Shown piece by piece: positions 52,619 through 61,109 of a stretch of 64,000 bases of DNA. Below the pieces are notes generated by a model. It saw only the letters and a list, made by a program, of their open reading frames with translations, searched no databases and was not told where the DNA came from. The first letter of the stretch is position 1. Each line of letters opens with the position of its first letter. A program made the position numbers and the translations under genes. Origin of the DNA: Aquipseudomonas ullengensis (GTDB taxonomy: Bacteria; Pseudomonadota; Gammaproteobacteria; Pseudomonadales; Pseudomonadaceae); contig NZ_JACJUD010000007.1 of assembly GCF_014174475.1 (NCBI RefSeq), forward strand, positions 186,001-250,000, read 5' to 3'.

Positions 52619-52642
52619 AAAGGCCGCCCTTGGGCGGCCTTT
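52619..52642. terminator. Intrinsic terminator at the end of mltD
   Basis: AAAGGCCGCCC-TT-GGGCGGCCTTT with A and T tracts around it, just after the minus-strand mltD stop. It can also stop plus-strand transcription from the HDOD gene. Confidence 0.85.
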
Positions 52643-52660
52643 CTTTGCGCGAGCTTTTGA

Positions 52661-54253
52661 TCAGTCGAGATACAGCGTCAGGGTCTGCCCCGGCTTGAGT
52701 GCGGTGCTGTCGCTGAGCGGGTTCCAGCGCTGCAGGTTGTTCATGTCGACGTTGAAGCGGCGGGCGATCATGTACATCGAGTCGCCACTCTTGACCCGGT
52801 AGTAGGTCACGGCCTGGCGCTTGTCGGCCTTGGCTTTGGGTTTGCTCGCGGCCACCGAGTTGCCGGTGCCACCGGAGCCACCGCGGATATCCAGGCTTTG
52901 CCCGAGGCTCAGGCGGCTCTTGGCGGTGAGGCCGTTCCAGCGCTGCAGATCCTTGAGGGCCACGCCATTGGCGTTGGCGATCTGCCACAGGGTGTCGCCA
53001 CGCTTGACCTTGTAGCGCTGTGTCGCGACCGCGGGTTTCGCCTTGGCAATCCGCTGCTGGATCGGTGCTTGCGGAGTGCTGCCCGGCGTCGCGGGGATGC
53101 TCAGTACCTGGCCGACACGCAGACTATTGCTGCTCAGCTTGTTGGTGTCTTTCAGGGTGTTGACCGTCATGCCGTAGCGGTTGGCGATGCTGTGCAGGCT
53201 GTCGCCGGAGCGTACGCGGTATTCCTGCCAGGCCACCTGGGCTTGCGGCTTCATCAGCGCCAGGCTGGCGGTGAGCATCTCGGCCTTGTCGGTTGGCACC
53301 AGCAGGTGGCGCGGGCCATCCATGGTGATGCGTTTCTTGAAGGCCGGGTTGAGGTTGAACAGCTCGTCTTCATCCATGTCGGCCATGGCGGCGACGCGCG
53401 ACAGGTCGAGGTTCTGCTTGATCGCCACTTCTTCGAAATAGGGTTCGTTGGCGATCGGGCTGAGGGAAACGCCGTAGGCTTCCGGCGACATGACGATCTG
53501 CGACAGGGCCAGCAGCTTGGGCACGTAGTCCTGGGTTTCCTTGGGCAGCGGCAGGTTCCAGTAGTCGGTCGGCAGGCCGAGTTTCTGGTTGCGCTCGATG
53601 GCGCGGCTGACGGTGCCTTCACCGGCGTTATAGGCGGCGAGGGCGAGCAGCCAGTCACCGTTGAACATGTCGTGCAGGCGACTGAGGTAGCTCAGTGCGG
53701 CGTTGGTCGAGGCGGTTACGTCGCGGCGACCGTCGTACCAGGTGGTCTGGCGCAGGTTGAAGTGGCGCCCGGTGGCGGGGATGAACTGCCACAGGCCGAC
53801 CGCATGGCTGCGGGAGTAGGCGAAGGGGTTGTAGGCGCTTTCGATGACCGGCAGCAGCGCCAGCTCCATCGGCATGTTGCGCTCTTCCAGGCGTTCGACC
53901 ACGTAGTGGATATACAGGCTGCCGCGGCCGCTGGCGCTTTCCAGGTAGGACGGTTTGCTGACGAACCACAGGCGCTGGTTCTCGATGCGCGGGTTGACGC
54001 CAATCTCGTCCTGCAGCTTGAAGCCATTGCGCATGCGGTCCCAGATGTCCTGGGGCTTTTCGGCGACGGGGGCGTCGTTGAGCCATTCCGGCTCCTGACG
54101 CAGGGTGGCGCTGCGATCACTGTCGCGGCTGCTGTCACGGCTGCTTCCTGTGCTTTGGCAGCCTGCCAGACCAATGCACAGCAGTACCGCCAGAACTTTC
54201 GCTCCCCGGGCCAATGCTGATGAATTCAGTGTTCTAAAAGGTAATAAAAGCAT
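52661..54253 (-). CDS. mltD: Membrane-bound lytic murein transglycosylase D with LysM repeats
   Basis: 530 residues. A lipoprotein signal ends in LAGC. An SLT catalytic domain (~100-240) has the catalytic Glu in LLPVIESAYNPFAYS and the motif AVGLWQFIPATGR. Three C-terminal LysM modules follow (YRVRSGDSL, YKVKRGDTL and YRVKSGDSM), which bind peptidoglycan. It cleaves murein to anhydro-muropeptides. It is followed by an intrinsic terminator. Confidence 0.96.
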   Translation of the reverse strand: MLLLPFRTLNSSALARGAKVLAVLLCIGLAGCQSTGSSRDSSRDSDRSATLRQEPEWLNDAPVAEKPQDIWDRMRNGFKLQDEIGVNPRIENQRLWFVSKPSYLESASGRGSLYIHYVVERLEERNMPMELALLPVIESAYNPFAYSRSHAVGLWQFIPATGRHFNLRQTTWYDGRRDVTASTNAALSYLSRLHDMFNGDWLLALAAYNAGEGTVSRAIERNQKLGLPTDYWNLPLPKETQDYVPKLLALSQIVMSPEAYGVSLSPIANEPYFEEVAIKQNLDLSRVAAMADMDEDELFNLNPAFKKRITMDGPRHLLVPTDKAEMLTASLALMKPQAQVAWQEYRVRSGDSLHSIANRYGMTVNTLKDTNKLSSNSLRVGQVLSIPATPGSTPQAPIQQRIAKAKPAVATQRYKVKRGDTLWQIANANGVALKDLQRWNGLTAKSRLSLGQSLDIRGGSGGTGNSVAASKPKAKADKRQAVTYYRVKSGDSMYMIARRFNVDMNNLQRWNPLSDSTALKPGQTLTLYLD

Positions 54254-54344
54254 TGGTCGGTAGTAGCTGCCGGCGCAAAAAGTTCGGGGATTCTAGGAAC
54301 GCCCCTGGGGGTGGTCAAGTTTTCGCCGGCCCTTTGGTCAGTTT

Positions 54345-55133
54345 TTAACCAGCTTTGAACACGTCTTTCCACGCGCGCAGGCTGGCAAATACCTCGACCG
54401 CCGAGCGCTGCCGGGGGCCGTCCCGCTCGTCGACTTTTTCTTTAACGGATATTTCCCCGCAACGCAGAAACGGGTTGCTGGCTTTTTCCAGGGCGATATT
54501 CGAGGGCAGGCTGATGCGTTGTGCCGCGCGCAGCGCGCTGACTTCTTCAAAGCGGGCGACCACGGCCGGATTGTTCGGCTCGACGGCGCAAGCGAAGTGC
54601 AGGTTGCTCAGGGTGTATTCGTGGGTGCAGTAGACGTGGGTGCTGTCCGGCAGGTTGGCCAGGCGGCTCAGGGAGTCGTGCATCTGCGCCGGCGTGCCTT
54701 CGAACAGTCGCCCGCAACCGGCCGAGAACAGGGTGTCGCCGCAGAACAGCCAGGGCTGTTCGGGGGCGGCGTTGTAATAGGCAATGTGCCCCAGGGTGTG
54801 GCCAGGGACTGCATATATAAGGAAGTCGCAGCCCAGCACCTGGATGCGAGCGCCTTCATCGAGGGCCACGTCGCGGGCGGGGATCTGCTCGTTGGCCGGG
54901 CCGTAGACACGCGCGCCGGTCGCGGCCTTGAGCGTGGCCACGCCACCGACATGGTCGGGATGGTGGTGGGTGATCAGGATATCGCTGAGCTGCCAGCCCG
55001 GATGGGCTTCGAGCCAGGCCAGTACCGGGCCGGCATCGCCGGGGTCGACCACCGCGCAGCGCTGCTGCTGGTGATCCTGGATCAGCCACAGGTAGTTGTC
55101 GCTGAAGGCGGGAAGGGCGTCGATCTGAAACAT
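54345..55133 (-). CDS. gloB: Hydroxyacylglutathione hydrolase (glyoxalase II)
   Basis: 262 residues from ATG at 55133 (MFQIDALPAFSDNYLWLI), the usual start; an upstream extension is rejected. A metallo-beta-lactamase fold with the binuclear-metal motif THHHPDHVGG and later ligands in PGHTLGH, FCGDTLFSAGCGRLFEG and CTHEYT. It hydrolyses S-lactoylglutathione to lactate. It is divergent from the methyltransferase gene, 76 bp away. Confidence 0.96.
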   Translation of the reverse strand: MFQIDALPAFSDNYLWLIQDHQQQRCAVVDPGDAGPVLAWLEAHPGWQLSDILITHHHPDHVGGVATLKAATGARVYGPANEQIPARDVALDEGARIQVLGCDFLIYAVPGHTLGHIAYYNAAPEQPWLFCGDTLFSAGCGRLFEGTPAQMHDSLSRLANLPDSTHVYCTHEYTLSNLHFACAVEPNNPAVVARFEEVSALRAAQRISLPSNIALEKASNPFLRCGEISVKEKVDERDGPRQRSAVEVFASLRAWKDVFKAG

Positions 55134-55209
55134 TTTGCGGGTCGCCAATAAGGGAGCAATGGCGCATCTTAGGCACTGATGGCGACCTTTGACCATGCAG
55201 GAGTGTGTC

Positions 55210-55968
55210 ATGAGCGAACAGCCTTTCGCCCAGGCCGATGCCGAGTGGCTGACGCTGACCCAGGCCGCGAGTGACTGGCTGGCCTCGCCTCTGGGTGAGT
55301 TGCTGCTGGCCGAGGAGCGGGTGGCGTTGGATGCCGAGCTGGCGCGCTATTTCGGCGGCTACCTGGTGCATTACGGCCCGGGCCAGGCGCAGCCGCCGGC
55401 CGCGCCGCAGATTCGTTGCAACGTGCGCCTCGGTGCGCCGTTGGCCGGTGTGGACATTGCCTGCGAGGAACAGGCCTGGCCACTGGGCGAGCATGCCGCC
55501 GATGTGGTGGTGCTGCAGCATGGCCTGGATTTCAGTCTGTCGCCCCACGGTTTGCTGCGCGAAGCCGCCCACAGCGTGCGCCCAGGTGGCTATCTGCTGA
55601 TCGTCGGGGTCAACCCCTGGAGCACCTGGGGGCTGCGGCATTTGTTCGCCCGGGATGGCTTTCGCCAGGCCCGGTGCATCGCGCCGACCCGCCTGGCGGA
55701 CTGGCTCAGCCTGCTCGGTTTCGCGCTGGAGAAACGCCGCTTCGGGTGCTATCGTCCGCCGCTTGCTTCAGCGGCCTGGCAGTCACGCCTGGCCCGCCTG
55801 GAGACTTGGGGCAGTGCCTGGCAAGCGCCGGGCGCGGGCTTCTATCTGCTGGTGGCGCGCAAGCTGGTGGTCGGCTTGCGCCCCCTGCGACCGGTGCAAC
55901 GGGCCTCGATGGGCAAGTTGCTGCCAATGCCGGTGGCCAAAGTCAGCCGCCGCGATTCCGAGCAATAG
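55210..55968 (+). CDS. SAM-dependent methyltransferase (class I, UbiE-like)
   Basis: 252 residues from ATG at 55210, with GGAG upstream. The central part shows the class I methyltransferase layout (DVVVLQHGLDFSLSPHGLLREAAHSVRPGGYLLIVGVNPWS), but the usual GxGxG motif I is degenerate. It always sits between gloB and rnhA in Pseudomonas as far as I recall. The substrate is unknown. Confidence 0.82.
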   Translation: MSEQPFAQADAEWLTLTQAASDWLASPLGELLLAEERVALDAELARYFGGYLVHYGPGQAQPPAAPQIRCNVRLGAPLAGVDIACEEQAWPLGEHAADVVVLQHGLDFSLSPHGLLREAAHSVRPGGYLLIVGVNPWSTWGLRHLFARDGFRQARCIAPTRLADWLSLLGFALEKRRFGCYRPPLASAAWQSRLARLETWGSAWQAPGAGFYLLVARKLVVGLRPLRPVQRASMGKLLPMPVAKVSRRDSEQ

Positions 55969-55979
55969 ATAAGTAGTCA

Positions 55980-56435
55980 ATGAGCGAAGAACTAGTCGAG
56001 ATCTACACCGATGGCGCCTGCAAGGGCAATCCCGGCCCGGGCGGCTGGGGCGCGCTGTTGGTTTTCAAAGGTGCGGAAAAAGAACTCTGGGGCGGCGAGC
56101 CCAACACCACCAATAACCGAATGGAGTTGATGGCGGCGATCTGCGCGCTGATCGCGCTGACCCGGCCCTGTTCGGTACGCCTGGTGACCGACTCGCAGTA
56201 CGTGATGAAGGGCATCCAGGAATGGATGCCGAACTGGAAGAAGCGTGGCTGGAAGACCGCTGCCAAGGAGCCGGTGAAGAACGCCGACCTGTGGCAGGCG
56301 CTGGACGAGCAGGTCAATCGCCATCAGGTGACGTGGCAGTGGGTGCGTGGGCATACCGGCCACCCGGGCAACGAGAAGGCCGATCAGCTGGCCAACCGCG
56401 GTGTGGATGAAGTCAGAGGGATGAAGCATGCGTAG
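55980..56435 (+). CDS. rnhA: Ribonuclease HI
   Basis: 151 residues. Catalytic residues Asp11 (YTDGACKGNPGPGG), Glu49 (NRMEL), Asp71 (TDSQYV) and Asp135, plus His125 (RGHTGHPGNEKAD), are all present. It removes RNA from RNA:DNA hybrids. It overlaps dnaQ by 8 bp, the classical rnhA-dnaQ arrangement, here in tandem. Confidence 0.98.
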   Translation: MSEELVEIYTDGACKGNPGPGGWGALLVFKGAEKELWGGEPNTTNNRMELMAAICALIALTRPCSVRLVTDSQYVMKGIQEWMPNWKKRGWKTAAKEPVKNADLWQALDEQVNRHQVTWQWVRGHTGHPGNEKADQLANRGVDEVRGMKHA

Positions 56436-57162
56436 CGTTGTACTCGACACCGAAACCACCGGCATGCCAGTGACCGATGGTCACCGCATCATCGAGATCG
56501 GCTGTGTCGAACTGGAAGGCCGGCGCCTGACCGGGCGGCATTTCCACGTCTACCTGCGTCCGGATCGCGAGATCGACGAAGGCGCCATCGCGGTTCACGG
56601 TATCACCAACGAATTCGTCGCCGACAAGCCGCGCTTCAAGGAGATCGCCGACGAATTCTACGAGTTCATCCACGGCGCGCAGCTGATCATCCACAACGCG
56701 GCGTTCGACATCGGCTTCATCGCCAACGAGTTCGCCCTGCTCGGCCAGAGCGATCGCGCCGAAGTCAGCGACTACTGCTCGGTGCTCGACACCCTGCTGA
56801 TGGCCCGCGAGCGCCATCCGGGCCAGCGCAACAACCTCGATGCCCTGTGCAAACGCTATGGCGTCGACAACTCCGGTCGTGACCTGCACGGCGCATTGCT
56901 CGACGCCGAGATTCTGGCCGACGTCTACCTGACCATGACCGGTGGCCAGACGCACCTGTCGCTGGCCGGCGACGGTGGCGATGGCAGCGGCCGCCAGGTG
57001 CCCAGCCCGATTCGTCGTCTGGATGCCGGGCGCAACCTGACCCGGGTGATCCGCGCCAGTGACGAAGAGCTGGCGGCCCATGTCGCGCGCCTGGCGGTCA
57101 TCGAGAAGTCTGCTGGCGCACCGTCGCTGTGGGCGCAGCTGGAAGCGCCGAGCGAAAGCTAA
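56428..57162 (+). CDS. dnaQ: DNA polymerase III epsilon subunit (proofreading exonuclease)
   Basis: 244 residues. DEDDh exonuclease motifs are DTETTG (ExoI, residues 7-12), HNAAFDIGF (ExoII) and HGALLDAEILADVY (ExoIII with His and Asp). The C-terminal ~190-244 would bind the alpha subunit. Its start overlaps rnhA by 8 bp. Confidence 0.97.
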   Translation: MRSVVLDTETTGMPVTDGHRIIEIGCVELEGRRLTGRHFHVYLRPDREIDEGAIAVHGITNEFVADKPRFKEIADEFYEFIHGAQLIIHNAAFDIGFIANEFALLGQSDRAEVSDYCSVLDTLLMARERHPGQRNNLDALCKRYGVDNSGRDLHGALLDAEILADVYLTMTGGQTHLSLAGDGGDGSGRQVPSPIRRLDAGRNLTRVIRASDEELAAHVARLAVIEKSAGAPSLWAQLEAPSES

Positions 57163-57329
57163 GCGGTAGGAGCGCGCGCTGCGTTGTGAGGTTTCGCTCG
57201 CGCCGCTTGCTCCTAAGGCTAATGCGACCTTTTCGTACAGCTTGCCGCTAAGGGGGTTCCGCCGCTTCGGGCGAACTTCTAACCTGAGGGGATAGGTGCC
57301 CGAGAGCACCCTCCGCTCAGGAAGCCGCA

Positions 57330-59576
57330 ATGTATAAAGACCTGAACTTCCCCGTCCTTATCGTTCACCGCGACATCAAGGCCGATACCGTGGCCGGTGA
57401 GCGCGTACGGGCCATTGCCCAGGAGCTGAGCAAGGACGGCTTCAGCATTCTTTCCAGCGCCAACTCCGCCGAGGGGCGCATCGTTGCCTCCACTCACCAC
57501 GGCCTGGCCTGCATCCTGGTCGCCGCCGAAGGCGCCGGGGAAAACCGCCATCTGCTGCAGGACATGGTCGAGCTGATCCGCATTGCCCGTGTGCGGGCGC
57601 CGCAACTGCCGATCTTCGCCCTCGGTGAGCAGGTCACCATCGAGAACGCGCCGGCCGAGGCCATGGCCGACCTCAATCACCTGCGCGGCATTCTCTACCT
57701 GTACGAGGACACGGTGTCCTTCCTCGCCCGCCAGGTGGCGCGCGCGGCGCACAATTACCTCGACGGCCTGCTGCCGCCGTTCTTCAAGGCGCTGGTGCAG
57801 CACACCGCGCAGTCCAACTATTCCTGGCACACGCCGGGGCACGGTGGTGGCGTGGCCTACCGCAAGAGCCCGGTGGGGCAGGCCTTCCACCAGTTCTTCG
57901 GTGAAAACACCCTGCGTTCGGACCTGTCGGTGTCGGTGCCGGAGCTGGGCTCGTTGCTCGACCACACCGGCCCGCTGGCCGAAGCCGAGGCGCGGGCGGC
58001 ACGCAACTTCGGCGCCGACCACACCTTCTTCGTGATCAACGGAACCTCGACGGCGAACAAAATCGTCTGGCACTCGATGGTCGGCCGCGATGACCTGGTA
58101 CTGGTCGACCGCAACTGCCACAAGTCGATCCTGCATTCGATCATCATGACCGGCGCCATCCCGCTGTACCTGTGCCCGGAGCGCAACGAACTGGGCATCA
58201 TCGGGCCGATTCCGCTGAGTGAGTTCAGCAAGGAATCGATCCAGGCCAAGATCGATGCCAGCCCACTGGCCAGAGGCCGTGAGCCCAAGGTCAAGCTGGC
58301 GGTGGTGACCAACTCCACCTACGACGGTCTCTGCTACAACGCCGAGCTGATCAAACGCACCCTGGCCGACAGCGTCGAGGTGCTGCATTTCGACGAGGCC
58401 TGGTATGCCTATGCGGCGTTCCACGAGTTCTACGCCGGGCGTTACGGCATGGGCACCGAGTGCGGCGAGAAGACTCCGCTGGTGTTCACCACTCACTCCA
58501 CCCACAAGCTGCTGGCGGCGTTCAGCCAGGCGTCGATGATCCATGTGCAGGACGGCGGCGCCCGTCAGTTGGATCGTGATCGCTTCAACGAAGCCTTCAT
58601 GATGCACATTTCCACCTCGCCGCAGTACGGCATCATCGCCTCGCTGGACGTGGCCTCGGCGATGATGGAAGGGCCGGCCGGGCGTTCGCTGATCCAGGAA
58701 ACCTTTGACGAGGCGCTGAGCTTCCGCCGTGCCCTGGCCAACCTGCGGCAGAACCTGGCAGCGGACGACTGGTGGTTCAGTATCTGGCAGCCGGCCCAAG
58801 CCGAGAGCGTGCACACCGCCGACTGGCTGCTGCAGCCGAATGCCGACTGGCACGGCTTCGGCGATATCGCCGAGGACTACGTGTTGCTCGACCCGATCAA
58901 GGTCACCCTGGTGATGCCGGGGCTGTCCGCTGACGGCAAGCTGACCGAGTCGGGCATTCCGGCAGCGGTGGTCAGCAAGTTCCTCTGGGAGCGCGGTCTG
59001 GTGGTGGAGAAGACCGGCCTGTATTCCTTCCTGGTGCTGTTCTCCATGGGCATCACCAAGGGCAAGTGGAGCACCTTGCTTACCGAGTTGCTGGAGTTCA
59101 AGCGCCAGTACGACGCCAACGTGCTGCTCAGTGAAACCCTGCCCAGCGTGGCTCGCGAAGGCGCGGCGCGCTATGCCGGCATGGGCCTGCGCGACCTTTG
59201 CGATCAGTTGCACGCCTGCTACCGCGAAAACGCCACGGCCAAGGCGCTCAAACGCATGTACACGGTGCTGCCGCAGGTGGCGATCAAACCGGCCGATGCC
59301 TACAACCAGCTGGTGCGCGGCGAGGTCGAGGCGGTGCCGATCGAGCAGCTCGAAGGGCGTATCGCTGCGGTGATGCTGGTGCCGTATCCGCCGGGCATTC
59401 CATTGATCATGCCGGGCGAGCGCTTCACGGCGGAAACCCGCTCGATCATCGATTACCTGCAGTTCGCCCGCACCTTCGACAGCCAGTTCCCAGGCTTCGA
59501 TGCCGATGTGCATGGCCTGCAGAGTGAAGACGCAGGCTCTGGCGCCTGCTATACCGTGGATTGCATCAAGGAGTAA
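57330..59576 (+). CDS. ldcA: Lysine decarboxylase (Orn/Lys/Arg decarboxylase family, LdcA type)
   Basis: 748 residues. An N-terminal flavodoxin-like wing domain (~1-130), a PLP-dependent major domain with the Schiff-base Lys393 in STHKLLAAFSQ, and a C-terminal domain. By length and by position (after rnhA-dnaQ, before an amino acid permease) it matches LdcA of Pseudomonas aeruginosa, which makes cadaverine from lysine. Arginine or ornithine specificity cannot be excluded from sequence alone. Confidence 0.9.
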   Translation: MYKDLNFPVLIVHRDIKADTVAGERVRAIAQELSKDGFSILSSANSAEGRIVASTHHGLACILVAAEGAGENRHLLQDMVELIRIARVRAPQLPIFALGEQVTIENAPAEAMADLNHLRGILYLYEDTVSFLARQVARAAHNYLDGLLPPFFKALVQHTAQSNYSWHTPGHGGGVAYRKSPVGQAFHQFFGENTLRSDLSVSVPELGSLLDHTGPLAEAEARAARNFGADHTFFVINGTSTANKIVWHSMVGRDDLVLVDRNCHKSILHSIIMTGAIPLYLCPERNELGIIGPIPLSEFSKESIQAKIDASPLARGREPKVKLAVVTNSTYDGLCYNAELIKRTLADSVEVLHFDEAWYAYAAFHEFYAGRYGMGTECGEKTPLVFTTHSTHKLLAAFSQASMIHVQDGGARQLDRDRFNEAFMMHISTSPQYGIIASLDVASAMMEGPAGRSLIQETFDEALSFRRALANLRQNLAADDWWFSIWQPAQAESVHTADWLLQPNADWHGFGDIAEDYVLLDPIKVTLVMPGLSADGKLTESGIPAAVVSKFLWERGLVVEKTGLYSFLVLFSMGITKGKWSTLLTELLEFKRQYDANVLLSETLPSVAREGAARYAGMGLRDLCDQLHACYRENATAKALKRMYTVLPQVAIKPADAYNQLVRGEVEAVPIEQLEGRIAAVMLVPYPPGIPLIMPGERFTAETRSIIDYLQFARTFDSQFPGFDADVHGLQSEDAGSGACYTVDCIKE

Positions 59577-59591
59577 GCACGACCTGCTGCG

Positions 59592-59688
59592 CGTCGGCGA
59601 TATTGCGTTAAAAATGGCCTCGGGATGCTCATTTACACTTCGTAAACTGCGCTCCCTCGGCCACTTTTGCCTTATCTCGCTCTAGCTC
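59592..59688. repeat. Structured intergenic repeat, copy B
   Basis: Second copy of the element at 52495-52590. The outer stem pairs AAAAATGGCC (59610-59619) with GGCCACTTTT (59659-59668; 9 of 10 pairs), then GGGA (59622-59625) with TCCC (59653-59656). The inner TTTAC/GTAAA stem and the ATGCTCATTTACA core are conserved. It fills the 153-bp gap between ldcA and the permease. Confidence 0.8.
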
Positions 59689-59729
59689 GCTAGGACGTAT
59701 GCAATTTAATTGCAGTCGGGGAGACGTAC

Positions 59730-61109
59730 ATGGCGCCTGCTGAAAAGGGAGTGCAGGGCGAAATGGGTTTCTGGACCTGTTCCGCACTGGTAGTGGGCAA
59801 CATGGTTGGCTCGGGGGTGTTTCTGCTGCCGTCGAGCCTGGCGCCCTATGGTGGGCTGAGCCTGATCGGCTGGCTGATCTCCAGCACTGGCGCGGTGCTG
59901 CTGGCGCTGACGTTCTCGCGTTTGGCGCGAATCAATCCGGCGGCTGGCGGCCCTTATGCCTATACGCGCGATGCGTTCGGCGGCTTTGCCGGTTACCTGT
60001 GTGCCTGGACCTACTGGAAAGCGGCGTGGATCGGCAATGCGGCGATCTCGGTGACGCTGGTGGGCTATCTGCAGGTGTTCTTTCCCATCCTGCGTGATCC
60101 GGTGCTGATGGTGACTACGGCGATTGCGGCGATCTGGCTGTGCACGCTGATCAATCTGCGCGGGATCAAGGCTTTCGGCCTGGTACAGAACATTCTCACT
60201 GCGCTCAAACTGGTGCCGTTGCTGCTGGTTGGCGTAATGGGTTGGTTCTATTTTCATCCCGAGCACCTGCGCATCCCCGAGCCCGCCGAGTTACCCGGTG
60301 GTGGTTATGCCCAGGCGATAGCCACCACGGCGGCGCTGACGCTGTGGTCGTTCATCGGCCTGGAGTCGGCCACCGTGCCGGCCGAACATGTGCGCGACCC
60401 GCGCCGTACCATTCCACGGGCGACCCTGTTCGGCACGGTAGTGGCAGCGGTGGTCTACATCCTCTCGATCACGGCAGTGCAGGGTGTGTTGCCACCCTCG
60501 GTGCTGGCGCACTCGACGGCGCCGTTCGCCGATGCTGCACGGGTCATGCTGGGCGATTGGGGTTACTACTTCATCGCCGGCGGCGCGGTGGTGGCCTGCC
60601 TCGGGGCGCTGAACGGCTGGGTGTTGTTGCAGGGGCAGATTCCCATGGCCACGGCGCGCGACGGCCTGTTGCCGGAGGCATTGGCCAAGACCAACAAGCA
60701 CGGGGTTCCGGCCAACGGCCTGCTGATTTCCGGTGTGCTGGTGACCTTGCTGGTGCTGGTGGATGGCCGTGGCGATCTGGTCGAGGTGTTCAACCTGATC
60801 ATCCTGCTCGGCACCATGGCCGGCGTGGTGCCCTACGTGTTCTGCGCCGCAGCGTTGCTGCAATTGCTCGCGGTGCGCCCCGGCGAGTTCGGTCGGCATG
60901 AGCAGGGGCGCATCCTGTGGATCGGCTGCGGCGCCTTCATCTACTCGATGTGGGCGCTCTACGGCACGGGCGAGCAGGCGGTGTTCTGGGGCTTTCTGGT
61001 GTTGATGGTGGGCATTCCGCTGTACACCTGGCGCCAATGGCGCAACCGGGTACAGCGTGATGTCTCTATAGCCAGTGGCTCACACCCCACCAGCCCAGAC
61101 CACCCATGA
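59730..61109 (+). CDS. APC-family basic amino acid/polyamine antiporter
   Basis: 459 residues with 12 hydrophobic segments. The N-terminus (MGFWTCSALVVGNMVGSGVFLLPSSLAPYGG) matches the PotE/CadB/AdiC group of antiporters, and the WSFIGLESATVPAEHVRDPRRTIPRAT segment is typical. Next to a lysine decarboxylase it probably exchanges lysine for cadaverine, as CadB does. Its 3' end overlaps the converging nhaB gene by 44 bp. Confidence 0.88.
   Translation: MAPAEKGVQGEMGFWTCSALVVGNMVGSGVFLLPSSLAPYGGLSLIGWLISSTGAVLLALTFSRLARINPAAGGPYAYTRDAFGGFAGYLCAWTYWKAAWIGNAAISVTLVGYLQVFFPILRDPVLMVTTAIAAIWLCTLINLRGIKAFGLVQNILTALKLVPLLLVGVMGWFYFHPEHLRIPEPAELPGGGYAQAIATTAALTLWSFIGLESATVPAEHVRDPRRTIPRATLFGTVVAAVVYILSITAVQGVLPPSVLAHSTAPFADAARVMLGDWGYYFIAGGAVVACLGALNGWVLLQGQIPMATARDGLLPEALAKTNKHGVPANGLLISGVLVTLLVLVDGRGDLVEVFNLIILLGTMAGVVPYVFCAAALLQLLAVRPGEFGRHEQGRILWIGCGAFIYSMWALYGTGEQAVFWGFLVLMVGIPLYTWRQWRNRVQRDVSIASGSHPTSPDHP

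Noticed and set aside
57165..57216. Degenerate REP-like inverted repeat after dnaQ
   Set aside because: Only the outer GTAGGAGC/GCTCCTAA parts pair; the interior does not, so it is too weak to list as an element.
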